From: Setoptus koraiensis
Lineage: Eukaryota; Arthropoda
Reading direction: 5' to 3'
Length of the DNA stretch: 64,000 nucleotides
Assembly (NCBI GenBank): GCA_048013815.1
Contig: CM106586.1
Span: 10,974,001-11,038,000, forward strand
A program made the position numbers and the translations under genes. Under the pieces are notes generated by a model. The model ran no database searches, was not told where the DNA came from, and saw nothing but the letters and a program-made list of their open reading frames with translations. Positions 41,171 to 51,628 of the stretch are shown piece after piece; within the stretch, counting starts at the first letter, position 1, and every line of letters begins with the position of its first letter.

Positions 41171-42202
41171 CTATTTGAGATTAAGACTGAGAAGAGGATG
41201 CAAAGGATTGATATATCCTATGAGTATCTTGTGGGCTCTGACAGTGGCCTCCTTCATGGCCATGATATCGTTTTTTCCCATACCCCAAGAGGTGACAACC
41301 GGGTATCTGTCCTCGTCCATCAGATGCAATAGACAATGATTATCGGATACAAATTCAAACTCGAACGATCCTGCCCAATCGTCTTGGATCCAAACATCGT
41401 GTATTAATTGATAAAATAGGTCGTCGTTTACATCATCGGTTTCGATGAGACAGATGTTATTAGCTAGCTCCTCAGTGGAATTGCCCAGAACCTTTTTAAC
41501 CACATCAGCTCTGTAGCGATTCCTTACAAATATGGAGTTATCTTCATGATCTATGTGTATTGCGCAAGCTATCGGATTGGCGGCACTTGGCTCGGCGTGT
41601 CTATCGTATACGTTGATACTTTCTAGTTTGGCCAACATCAGTTCGGCAGCTTGACGTTTGGCCAACTTTTTTGATCTACCTTCGCCTATTGTCATCTGAT
41701 TTAATCTATTGATCTTGCACGATATGCGGAATATTCGTTCATGAGCCAAGCCCTCCTCTTGATATGTATCATAATCGGGCGGATTAACTCTCAACTTCAT
41801 GCAAATCTCTTGAAGTTTACCAACTGGATTTGGCTCGCTAGTAGAATTTAACGATGCACTTGGTGGCGGACTTAGACTAGACAATGTGTCAAAATTGATA
41901 CCATCTATGCTGAGATCAGAGCGCATTCTGAGTTTATTGATTGCCTCTTTGGCTGCCGCGTGTCTTGCTTTCTTCTTGCTTTGTCCAGCAGCAGTTACAG
42001 TTATATTGTCAACAGTAACTGCCATCTTGAAGGTAGGTTCATGTACGCTACCTTCAGTGGATAGCAATTGATATTCGGCTGTCAAACCATTCCTAGAGCA
42101 TATCTCTTGTAATAATGTGATAGGTGGCGATTGTTTGCTAATAGAAATTTCCATTGGTATTGCGTTAGTTTCCGCGACAATCTTATCACAGCACTGCTGC
42201 AT
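41171..42202 (-). CDS. dsRNA-binding RNAi cofactor, Loquacious/TARBP2/PRKRA type
   Basis: Such proteins bind Dicer and help process miRNA or siRNA and load Argonaute. The 343-aa frame has three domains. dsRBD1 (about 27-92) has TLLQEICSRNGLTAEYQLLS and the QSKKKARHAAAKEAINKL helix. dsRBD2 (about 126-193) has KLQEICMKLRVNPPDYDTYQ and RSKKLAKRQAAELMLAKL. The degenerate C-terminal domain (about 230-343) lacks the basic KKxAK helix and should be the Dicer- or dimer-binding type. The first two helices keep the lysines that contact dsRNA. It may be orthologous to loqs/TARBP2 or a paralogue; the domain order alone does not decide. It is single-exon and divergent from USO1. Confidence 0.9.
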   Translation of the reverse strand: MQQCCDKIVAETNAIPMEISISKQSPPITLLQEICSRNGLTAEYQLLSTEGSVHEPTFKMAVTVDNITVTAAGQSKKKARHAAAKEAINKLRMRSDLSIDGINFDTLSSLSPPPSASLNSTSEPNPVGKLQEICMKLRVNPPDYDTYQEEGLAHERIFRISCKINRLNQMTIGEGRSKKLAKRQAAELMLAKLESINVYDRHAEPSAANPIACAIHIDHEDNSIFVRNRYRADVVKKVLGNSTEELANNICLIETDDVNDDLFYQLIHDVWIQDDWAGSFEFEFVSDNHCLLHLMDEDRYPVVTSWGMGKNDIMAMKEATVRAHKILIGYINPLHPLLSLNLK

Positions 42203-42838
42203 GGCTGCAGACGATAATCCGCTTGCTGGTGGACAATGATAGGTGAGATTAATAATAACAATGTTATATTATGTACAAAATAGGTACAAAATACAGAAGA
42301 TTCAGCCACACGCGAAAAATGATCACGTTATTCACCGTTTTTTATTTGTCCAGCGGCAGAATTCAAAATCCCGATGGGGCACGGCCGTCAGCGGCACTGT
42401 TCGACTGAATGAGAGGATACCTAAAGCGGTTGGTGAGAGTAACAAGAAATCCTTTGGTTTAGGATCGCTACATCAATTTTAAAGATGGATATTTTTGAGG
42501 GCCGATGCTTATGATAAAGTGGAAAATAATCTCACTGAAAAAAATACATTTATCATGTTGTCAGTCTTCGAACCGACGTACCCTTCTTCATTCATAGCAC
42601 TCGATCTAGCGTGGGCGGGGCGGGGTATTTATGGATATCACGCTAGTTTTTAGAAGCATAAGGTGTCAACTTTATTTTATTATTATTTTTATTCCTCATC
42701 ATCACTATTATAATTATCATTATGCCATCGTTACTGCAATTACTATCATTATATAACTACTCCACTGTTGACTATTCATATTACGAGATAGCATCGTGAT
42801 TTTTATTATTATTGATTATTTGTGAAACCTACTATACC
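42203..42838. promoter_or_regulatory. Divergent dsRBD/USO1 intergenic region with GC-box/EGR-type motif
   Basis: GCGTGGGCG (42609-42617), a perfect EGR-type site, overlaps GGGCGGGGCGGGG (42613-42625), an Sp1-type box, followed by TATTTATGG. The group is bracketed by CTAGCGTG (42606-42613) and its reverse complement CACGCTAG (42640-42647). It stands out in AT-rich DNA about 200 bp before the USO1 start. An open plus-strand stretch at 42,285-42,482 (RWGTAVSGTVRLNERIPKAV) looks coding but is unassigned. Confidence 0.45.
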
Positions 42839-44302
42839 ATGTCTTGTGAAAGGACTGTCGCGGAAACTGTCGAAACATTATCGGAGAGGCTGCAAACCTC
42901 AACCCTCCTAGAGGATAGGAGAGATGCCTGTCGAGGATTGCGTTCATTGTCGAAAGATTTCCGGGTTGAGGTGTGCGCCCAAGCAATGGAACCACTAGTC
43001 CAGGCATTAAAATACGATCGCCAGGATTCAGAGATCGTCAACTACTGTTTGGAATCACTGAATTACATTATATCTGGCGCAAATGCCGAACTGTCAGCGG
43101 CTGTGGCCTCGGAACACACCCTCAACAGCAAGACCACCGATCCCGGGCTTGAGTTAGCTGAGATATTTTTGAAGAAGCAAGAGAATATTTCCATTATTTT
43201 GGAGATGCTAGAGGAGACAGAATACAAAGTCAGAAGGACAGCACTGAGGCTAATATGTGGTCTTGTGAGGCATAAATTATCCGCTGTTCAAGAGTCAATC
43301 CTCGCTTTCCCTGTAGGCGTTGCCACATTAGTGGAACTGCTAGCAGAAAATTTAGAACCAATAAGAACTGATGCAATTACTTTGTTTGTCAATATCACCA
43401 GAGACAGTCCAGCCATACAGAAATTAGTTGTATTCCAAAATGCGTTCGACAAACTACTAGCCATCATAACAGCAGAAAAATTCCTAGAGGGAGGCATAGT
43501 GGTCGAGGATTGTCTCATAATATTCTCGAATCTATTGCATTCGAATGAATCTAACAAATTAACATTTAGAGAAAACAATTACATTCAAAAATTCATGCCC
43601 TTCTTCAATGGATTACAGGACATAGAATGGGATCAGCAAAAAATAGCCAATATGATAATGGTGTTACGAATATTGGATTCATTGTTAATGGTTAACTGTT
43701 CACAAAATTTTGTTCAGTCGTGTCAAATTATCATGCAAAAATGCGGACTTCTGGAAAAATTATGCCATTTACTAGGGGCCAATTCAATACCGATAAACGC
43801 GCTGGGAGTCCTATCGGAGGCCATGAATTTGGCATCGGACATTGTTCGTGGTCAATTAGGTAACAATCAATTCCATTCAGATGTGACAATGCCTTCTATG
43901 GCTATGACCCCCGTTCTTTTGCTGTCCATGATGAAAGAATTAAGCCAAGATCAAGAGAGAAGAATAAATGAACTGTGTAATTATGTTCATAGTTTGCATA
44001 GTTTTGTTTCCGCAAATTACTCTACAAATCAACAAAGTCAGCCGCCACAAAATCATCAACAAATCCAATCTACAAATATTTGTTCATCAGACCAAACTGA
44101 TACAAACGGTAGACAATCATACAATGAATATACCTCAACACATAAAGTACAAAACGCTGGTACTAGTTCTGTAGACCCTTCTTTGTCATCATCTCACAAC
44201 ATGCCTCAAAGTCTTCCTACAACCCATCAGCACACTACTGCTACTAGCAACTATCGACCATTGTTAGACGAACTTGACTATTCTGATCCAAACATCATAT
44301 AA
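42839..44302 (+). CDS. USO1: USO1/p115 vesicle tether, head domain only (tail missing)
   Basis: p115 tethers ER-derived vesicles to the cis-Golgi; it has an armadillo-like head and a long coiled-coil tail. This frame starts MSCERTVAETVETLSERLQT (ATG with a good ACC context; an upstream in-frame start at 42812 is possible). It matches the head: TLLEDRRDACRGLRSLSKDF, FLKKQENISIILEMLEET, GIVVEDCLIIFSNLLHSNES, NYIQKFMPFF. After about residue 365 the match fades into a Gln/Asn/Ser/Thr-rich stretch, then a stop at 44300. The second half of the head and all of the coiled coil (about 500 residues) are absent. An AATAAA follows at 44364. It could be a shortened functional protein or another 3'-truncated gene. 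Confidence 0.82.
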   Translation: MSCERTVAETVETLSERLQTSTLLEDRRDACRGLRSLSKDFRVEVCAQAMEPLVQALKYDRQDSEIVNYCLESLNYIISGANAELSAAVASEHTLNSKTTDPGLELAEIFLKKQENISIILEMLEETEYKVRRTALRLICGLVRHKLSAVQESILAFPVGVATLVELLAENLEPIRTDAITLFVNITRDSPAIQKLVVFQNAFDKLLAIITAEKFLEGGIVVEDCLIIFSNLLHSNESNKLTFRENNYIQKFMPFFNGLQDIEWDQQKIANMIMVLRILDSLLMVNCSQNFVQSCQIIMQKCGLLEKLCHLLGANSIPINALGVLSEAMNLASDIVRGQLGNNQFHSDVTMPSMAMTPVLLLSMMKELSQDQERRINELCNYVHSLHSFVSANYSTNQQSQPPQNHQQIQSTNICSSDQTDTNGRQSYNEYTSTHKVQNAGTSSVDPSLSSSHNMPQSLPTTHQHTTATSNYRPLLDELDYSDPNII

Positions 44303-44303
44303 A

Positions 44304-44634
44304 CAGCTCGATCGTGGTGTGAAGAACTACCACGATCTGAATGCCCACGGTGTTCTCGTTCTAAATAAAGAACAACGACGATCATATGACCTCATTTATC
44401 TCATGGTTTGGTTTATCTTCTTGTTGTTTTTAATCTATTTTCGTCATGCACTGAACCAGAGATCCTCGCATATTGCTCTTTTCGTATCAAACGAATAAAA
44501 TGAACGTTTAAGATAGAGTAGAGTATCCCCGAGTAGTAGTGACTCACCAATCTACTGATTGTATGATATTTGTCTCAAAATCTGAACTTTACCAAGAATA
44601 GGCATCTAAAGCGATCCATAGAAAGCACTGAACA
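44304..44634. other. Interval after USO1 with a possible tail-anchor fragment
   Basis: A plus-strand frame overlapping the USO1 end (44274-44498) reads KQLDRGVKNYHDLNAHGVLV and then a hydrophobic LIYLMVWFIFLLFLIYFRHA. It would be a small single-pass protein, but the USO1 poly(A) signal lies inside it and it has no upstream start of its own. It may be the end of another lost gene. A second AATAAA is near 44493. Confidence 0.3.
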
Positions 44635-45799
44635 ATGTCTTTGATGCAATACATAATTAGCTCGCTGCTAGTAGCCAGCTTGTTTTCTGATCTAGTTTTA
44701 ACTGGTCCAGTTGATCAAGGAGTTTATCCAGATGGTGAGTAGTCCTTATTTTGATGTATCTTGTCGCTTTGAATCGAATTTTGTGTTGCTTGCTCTGATT
44801 TGAATAACAACTATATTTTCCAAACAAAAAACCGAAAAAAAAACTCTATGCTGATCAGATTATACCATTGATGAGGGCCTGGATATACCTGGCGAAACAA
44901 CGAGTCAATCAGCAAAGACTACTTTAATAGCTGGCGCAATAGCTGGCGCTGTAAACTTTCTAGAGAGTGAAAAGAAGTTTGGTGACTTTGAAAGAATACT
45001 CAAGGGCAGAAAACAAGATGAAAACGTTAAAGATATGGGCCTTGAAGACCCAGCGTCGTTTGAGACCAAGTCATTGGTGACAAGTTTGATTATGGTTCGC
45101 AATCAAGTAGCTTTGTTCGCTGGCAAAAAGGGACATGAGGCTCTAGAGGCGAAAATTCGCGGTATAGCAGCCGATTTATATCTTCACTTGGTGCAGGCAA
45201 TTAATCCAACTGAACTCAACAAGAAACGAAATTTCTTATTCAACATTTTGTTCGAGAACGCGGCCCACTTGTTGCACTGGTCGGAACAAACAATACACCT
45301 GGAGTTGCCAAATAACAAGGATGTGGCGCAAACATTGAATGAAGCCAACAATATAGTCAGATCTCTGAGTGGGAAAATGATGCAAGGCGAACAATTGGAC
45401 GATGCCGCTAGAGAGGCTCTCAGCAATGCCCTGACCAAAATACAGCATATAGAGAAAGAATTGAGCAAACCGGCGGTGGTTAAATTGGACGAATTGGTCC
45501 TCACAGTCATGTCTAAAATATCCGAATTATTGAGAGGTATAATAAAAGAGACCGAAGAAGAACCAGTCGACGCCATCACAAAACATGTGAACATTCTCGG
45601 AGATATGCTCACTATAACTTGGGACAAGGATAGCACAATGAAGCGCATACTGAAGGCCATGCTGTTGGGCTTAGTGAGAACTCAGATACCTAAAATGAAA
45701 AAATTTGCCGCTTGGGTGGACAAAATAGCCAGAGAGGCCCACGAGAGATTGTATGCCGGCAACGATTTCCCCGAGCACATGCTCTACATATTAGATTAG
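44635..45799 (+). CDS. Secreted alpha-helical protein, 346 aa, family unknown
   Basis: Two exons. Exon 1 (44635-44734) starts MSLMQYIISSLLVASLFSDL, a clear signal peptide, and ends GAT G|GTGAGT. Exon 2 begins at 44859 after CTGATCAG, and the join gives PDDYTIDEGLDIPGET in phase. The mature part is mostly amphipathic helix (IRGIAADLYLHLVQAINPTE, NEANNIVRSLSGKMMQG, LVLTVMSKISELLRGIIK) and contains no cysteine. Its helical, cysteine-free nature recalls lipid-carrying or allergen-like secreted proteins of arthropods, but I recognise no family. The intron lies near the 5' end, as in the other secreted genes here. Confidence 0.75.
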
Positions 45800-46157
45800 A
45801 GGTCCACTACATGTCGAAGATGGGGTTGAGGCATAACGGAGGCGAGCGAGGTTTCCACGTTCGGGGTGGCCGCCTAGATAAATCTGCCCCTGTATATTGT
45901 CGATGAACAATCTTCAAGTCTGGTGAAAGATACTAGAATGGAGTGCCATGTGAGAAAATTTATATCGCTCGTCCATTGGGCCAATCCATTCACGAAATTG
46001 TTTAATTGTTAAAAAAAAGAAAACTTTTGTTAACTGGCCTGACTCTTTTGTGAACTTTAAAAAGGTGTTGACTCTAAAAATTTTACTCATTGACAAGAGA
46101 GGGAGAAATTTAAACACTATACAGGCAGACAGAGCGTAGTTAAATGTTTTATGAAAG
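45800..46157. other. Convergent 3' region between the secreted orphan and the pseudoprotease
   Basis: AT-rich DNA with no supported gene. No canonical AATAAA was seen on either strand close to the two stop codons. Confidence 0.5.
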
Positions 46158-47623
46158 TTATAAATTAACATGAATGGCGCCCTCCTCAAGTCCGCACAAA
46201 TTGTCGCTGGTCCTCTTGATGAGAATCTGGCCAGATTGGCCCCATTGTTGTCCAAAGCTGTTCTGTAATATCCATGCTTGTCGTTTGGCGTCGTAGCCTA
46301 TCAACAGCGCATGATGATTGTACTGTTGCTTGGAACAATCCTTGTCATCATAGACACCCTCGGAATAGAAATGAAACGTTCTCAGGCTGGCGTTCAACAT
46401 AACAGGCAACGGGCCAATGTTTTGTAGGGCCTCGTTTATGTCGTTTGGATGTACCATATTATAGGTTTGCAATTTGACTATACTGTCGGCGACATTTTTG
46501 TCCGTAATCTTGTCCAATTTACATTGGCCATCGTCCGGTAGGCTGGGATAATCGCCATTCATGTGGATGCCTTTCAGTTGCAAATAGGACAGTATATCCA
46601 CCATTGGTAGATCTGCCTCGCAAACGGACTTCTTCGGATCCTTCGTGTCCTTATTTGTCAAACAGTCCAGCACTTCCTGGATGCTGAATCGCATAGGCTG
46701 ACCCCTAATCTTGTAGATGCTGTCCATGTGTGCCACCTTTGACATTCAGAGAATTACGGGATGATTTCATGAATAAATTAACAATTGAAGCATGATAACT
46801 CGGCGCTCGCAATGAGGAAGTCATAAGGTGTTGCACTTACTATTGCGTGAATTTGTCCACTATGACACTTGCCCTGATTTTGGGCCGGATAAACAACGCC
46901 CTTTTTGGACCAATCAATGCTGTCCTCGTCTGGCGAGTTGCCACCTAAATTGATGCCTGCCATCTTGTTGACGGGCGGCGGTGACCTATGCTGATTGCCA
47001 AATATCTGTTGTTTGTCCAAAATATTGCCAATGTATTGAGCATTGATTTCTTCTGTATTGAGATCGCCAAAGTGATTCAATTTCAATTTGAACGAAATTG
47101 ACTTTTGTTTGTTAAATGCCATTATATAATTTCTATTTTTTAAGAATATCTCTTTGCGTTTCTCCAATTCCAAGCGATCGCTCTCTTGCTGTTTGGCAGC
47201 ATCTTCGCCATATTTGTAATACTGGGGCTTATACCTGTCCAACCATCTGGTCCAGGCTAGATCATCGGGTACGCTGACGTCGTTGAAATCATCGTTTTGA
47301 TTTGCATTTTCTATTTGTCTACTCTTGTCGTCATTAAGGTTTTGGAATTGGGTGGTCGAGGATAAATTTAATAGTCGCATTGGCAGCAACACCGAGGATT
47401 GCTTCTTGTTGGCGTTGGTAAGCTTGTCCGATGGCGCATTTTTGTCGTCTTGGACTGATTCTAGAGTTTGTGGTTGTCCATTGTTGTGGTTCGCGTCGGA
47501 ATCGGTGGTCGGCGTGTCCGACGAAGGAAATGTTACGAAATCTCCAGACTGGTATATCACTATGATTGTGGCAACAATTATTATGGCCAATATCGCCAAA
47601 ATTATCTTAATGTTAGATGACAT
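46158..47623 (-). CDS. Membrane-anchored papain-family pseudoprotease (catalytic Cys replaced by Gly)
   Basis: Two exons: 47623-46841 (261 codons, ending at a GTAAGT donor) and 46736-46158 (192 codons, after TCAAAG). The 453-aa product has an N-terminal transmembrane segment (residues 5-24, IKIILAILAIIIVATIIVIY) and no signal cleavage site, suggesting a type II membrane protein. A 95-residue linker follows, then an I29 inhibitor domain with a perfect ERFNIN pattern (E154, R158... to N171) and FGD at 185-187. The papain domain keeps Gln250, His403 and Asn420, but NQGQCGSCW reads NQGKCHSGQ, so the catalytic cysteine is Gly256 and the next Trp is Gln. NSFG replaces NSWG. It should be proteolytically dead. 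Scabies mites are known for secreted inactivated cysteine protease paralogues; a membrane-anchored form is different. Confidence 0.92.
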
Positions 47624-50430
47624 TTTTCCGAATGTGTAAGAATAAAATAATACAAGCGTATGAATGAATTGGAGTTCACGAATTTTTCTATGAATCAATC
47701 AAATAGCGTTGGAGTTTCTTTCTCGGGCAAAATTTGTGGGTCTGCTTGTGTTTGTGACAACAGGTGCCCCTCGGCAAATTGTGTGGCTCGGTTGGTGATT
47801 TATTGTTGCTACTGCATTGTCACTGCAGACAGCAAGGTTCCGATTGATAATGCAAGGATCATCATCTCGTGCAATTGAATTGTTGGTCGCATTAGACTGA
47901 CAATATTTTTCTGGCTTGAATTTCAACGAAAAACAAATTGACTATATTAACAAACGCACAATTCTCTGGCACAATTATGCGGCTTGCTTTGTTTTGTTTT
48001 GTTTTTCAGGCGGAACAGATAAAAATATGATTACTTTGAAACTGAATAACACTGCACTTGTTTGCTGCTTTCATTAGTTACATAGTACATTAATTAATGT
48101 TTTTTTGAATATCCAAGCAAGCCAGCAACAGCCTAATAAAGTGTTAATTGTTGTTATTTGATTACTGTCGCTCTGTTGTTGCTGTTAGTCACCACGAAAC
48201 TACTACCAATTGCCACCATGAATGGTTCATTTGATATTACAGATTAGTTTAGTTAGCATCATCGCCAATAAGAATAACAAGCTGCAAAGTTTTGTCTGGG
48301 CGGTTGATAGTTGTCGAGGAAGTAGACGGATGGACGTGTCAATGATATCAGTTGCTTTAATCAGCGCCAACAAGTGCCAAATGATAGATTGACAGTCGAT
48401 TATAGTTATTAGTCATGATGATTATTATATTCTCCAACTAAAATTGTCGAGCAGCGTACATCATCTCGGTATCGATTTATAATGTAATAGTGTAAGAAAT
48501 GCAATGATGAAAATAGTTAATTACTCAGTGGTATCTACTTTGCTATTTAGATGTTTTGCAATCGCGTTGTACGTATCGCCAATTAACTTGCAAAACAGCA
48601 CCAACAATTATCGGCAACCACCAGCAATCACGGGCTATCATCGACAACCATCAACAACCAAGTTAATTGTTTGAGCATCTATGGCAACAGTTGGATTGAT
48701 TTTGATCGTGCCAGCAGCATCTTATCTCGCTACATCTAGATTAATAGTGTATTGCTAATGATGGAAATATACACACGTTTATTGACATTATGTGATTGTT
48801 CACTTGTTGATCACGAATCTTCATGCTCACATAGATAACAAACAAGCACCTATATTATAGTGTTTGTGTCTAGCCAAGCTAATGCTCACAGTCAGTCGGG
48901 CCAATAGCAATCGGATAGCAATTGTGATAGATAGAGAAAGAGAGAGAAGCAGGGATAATGAAAAAGCGAGCGTCTTACAAGTTGTTGGATGCCCGGTGCA
49001 GTTTTGTGCAATAATGTGACGATGGCAATTATCACTCTTGATTGGTATTTATTATGATCTGATCGCATTTATCATATTTATATTTCCCAACTAGTTATCG
49101 ACTGACAAATGATCTTGCTAAAACTTGATCAGCTGTGGCCAATGTCAAACCCACGGCTCTTCATTGCCATGGAACCGTTGTCTTAAAAGTTTTCGGCTGC
49201 TTTTGCACAAATTCCGATATCACTATGACATTTGTAGGACTCAATGAGATTCATTTATGACTCAACGCTCACGTCTTCAGTCAACTGACCCATCTAGAGT
49301 ATAGAGACGTCACGTCTGATAATTTTCATTGACAGATATCATTGGCGAACCGCCAATTACTGCGAATAACAACGATCTGGGCAGATAAAGCGAGATTGTA
49401 ATTTAAAGGTTGTTGTTGTTGTTTATATCTTGTGGTAGCTCGACAACAATCCCGTCGTCAGTCGAGATAATCGGCTACTGTTGATGCGATCGACTGTCCA
49501 TTGTTCGTTGATTGGCAACTTGTGTATTTGAATGGCCTCAAGAAGGCTGGCGGCGGCGAATGTCAAAAAGAGAGCAACAATATCGATCGAGAATCAGCGA
49601 GCAAGCAAGCATCATCCCAAGGATCAACACCATTTGAATGGTGCCAATAATTAGCTACTTTGGCTAATTAGCTCCAGCAAATAAGCAGTGTTGTGCCATT
49701 CTACAGATAGTAGACTATCAGGCAGCGGATGCTGTGTTGACTTGGTGTCATTATGTAATGAGCCAGGCCAAATTGAGTTGAGAGTAATGCGCTGTCGCTC
49801 AATAAACATGCAATCTTGTGATCGTTTCAGAACAATCACAACAGATTATCACAAATGCAAAAACACAAATTGCATACGATAGCTAACAAGTGCTAATATC
49901 AGCTTGCACAAAATAAACAATCAGTCATCAAGATATAACAATTTGCTATCGTCGTGCGGTGGCAAAATGCAAACAGTGGCTGATTTTAGAGCAGTGCAAA
50001 TATGAATAAACACGAAACATGAATACCGTTGCCGTTCAATTATTGGTGCTCGAATCAGATTTTTGGGAGTTCTCGCCAGCGAAACGTGGTTACGTATTGT
50101 TCCGCTAATTGAGCAAACTGGCCCCATCCGGACATACGTCGGCACACTCCCGAGATGGAGAAAGTCAGAGAAAGAGTTCAGTTCGGGAGATGGCAAAAAC
50201 ACTGTGTTGGGGTTTGGCGATCATCATGTGTGATCAGATTGTTTATTGTCGATTTGTGTTGGTTACAATTTCGTCATTTTGTCGTCTGTAATGTCGTTCA
50301 CAAGGCGACCATTGAGCTTGCCAACAACGAACAATGCTGATCATGATGCTTCCCGCGACAAATCCCGGGCCGAATGATGTTGGCGATGACGGGAAATCAT
50401 TTGAGGAATCAAATTATTGCTAGATGTCGC
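47624..50430. other. 2.8-kb AT-rich gene-free interval
   Basis: Upstream DNA of the pseudoprotease and downstream DNA of the cuticle-type gene. No coding region, RNA gene or transposon could be supported. TTGTTGTTGTTT lies near 49407, and CAACCACCAGCAATCACGGG-like repeats lie at 48605-48660. Confidence 0.6.
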
Positions 50431-50821
50431 TTATTTCTTCAAGATGTAAGCTGCTGATGGGTAGGCTGCGTATCCGTATGACGCAACTGGAGCGGCAGCC
50501 ACTGCTGGTGCGGCCACGGTGGCCGCGGGCCAGCCGGCGTATCCGTAAGCTCCGTAGGCAGCTGGGTAGGCTCCGCCGTAGTAAACTTGGGCTGAGGCGA
50601 CAGCGACGAAAGCGGCAACGATGGCGAGAATGATCTGTGATGATGACAACAACACATTATGACAAAGCAATAAAAACAAATATACAATTTGGCGATTAGT
50701 TAGTGATAAATGGTAATTGTTTTAGCTCAGGTGGACAGGTGAGACAGAGATTTGATCTCAGATGGATTGCAATGGCGGGCATTGTTTGGTGGAAAAGTGT
50801 ACTTACGATTGCTTTAGACAT
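50431..50821 (-). CDS. Small secreted cuticle-type protein, 72 aa
   Basis: Two exons. Exon 1 (50821-50807) is only five codons, MSKAI, followed by GTAAGT. Exon 2 (50634-50431) begins ATC ATT CTC after TCACAG and gives MSKAIIILAIVAAFVAVASA, a signal peptide. The mature part, from about QVYYGGAYPAAYGAYGYAG, contains APAVAAAPVASYGYAAYPSA and ends ILKK. The Gly/Tyr/Ala-rich sequence with AAP-like motifs is typical of low-complexity arthropod cuticle or structural proteins, and a first intron just inside the signal peptide is the usual layout of such genes. No chitin-binding Rebers-Riddiford domain is present. The strand has a TATA box at 50952-50944. Confidence 0.85.
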
Positions 50822-50943
50822 TGTGATTTGGTTTTGTGTGGTTGGTGTTGGTTTGTTGTTGATGGAGAAGTTAATTGTTAACTTGGGATTGATTTAGTAG
50901 TTTGGAGAGCGTGTGAATGATGCCAATTGACAAGCAACCGCCG

Positions 50944-50952
50944 CTTTTTATA
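50944..50952 (-). promoter_or_regulatory. TATA box of the cuticle-type gene
   Basis: TATAAAAAG on the minus strand, about 123 bp before the ATG. Transcription would start near 50920, leaving a 5' leader of about 100 bp. Confidence 0.7.
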
Positions 50953-51172
50953 TCAAATTGTTGGCCACCAAAAGAGCGTTTTGGTTAGCCAAAGCGGCTA
51001 GAAGGGCGCAAAAGGTAAGTTAGTAAATGAGACTTTCGCAACACTATCCAACGTAGCCACGAACTGAAAACGGGAGTGTCTTGCCAACGAATTCGCATAT
51101 TTATCACGGTGTAACCGCCAGCAGCGTCTTGCACGTGCTCAATATTGTTAGCGCTTGAGCGTGTGAGCTTAC

Positions 51173-51208
51173 AGGTGAAGCTAGTACAGGTGAAGCTAGC
51201 ACAGGTGA
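51173..51208. repeat. 15-bp array of CAGGTG boxes
   Basis: CAGGTG at 51173, 51188 and 51203, exactly 15 bp apart, in ACAGGTGAAGCTAGT-type units. It lies about 350 bp upstream of the cuticle-type gene start. Confidence 0.9.
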
Positions 51209-51592
51209 GCACAATAGATGCAGATCTTGTATGCAGAAGGAGCCACTGCAAGGGTAACTGTGGACCGCACTCTGGCAAACACTGCTAACGGTATCGCCAC
51301 GGAAACCTGTTCCAGCTTGCCCAAATTTACTGCTGATATTCAGCACTAGTATTATTGTATGGATATAATAATAATATTGAGGGTCGTCGAATTGTGTATT
51401 TGATAATTGCAATCATCAGCCATAGTGAGAACCAACTGATAAATATATAATATAACGACGGATATTACCTGGCAAGAGAGACAAATAACGACTTTAGTTG
51501 GTGAACCGACAACAAGATGCTGGCATGTTAGCACATCTTAAGTGCAGTGACGCGCCAACTACGTCACCGGCCTCCGACACGAAGCTTGGCTG

Positions 51593-51628
51593 GCACGAGT
51601 AACGCCGATTGAGAAGCGTTACTCGTGC
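51593..51628. other. Perfect 13-bp hairpin with 10-nt loop
   Basis: GCACGAGTAACGC at 51593-51605 and its exact reverse complement GCGTTACTCGTGC at 51616-51628. It contains the GTAAC/GTTAC core seen in the GC-rich arrays. Its function is unknown. Confidence 0.9.

Noticed and set aside
44274-44498. Separate tail-anchored membrane protein gene
   Set aside because: It overlaps the USO1 end and contains the USO1 poly(A) signal; kept only as a possible fragment in the interval entry.
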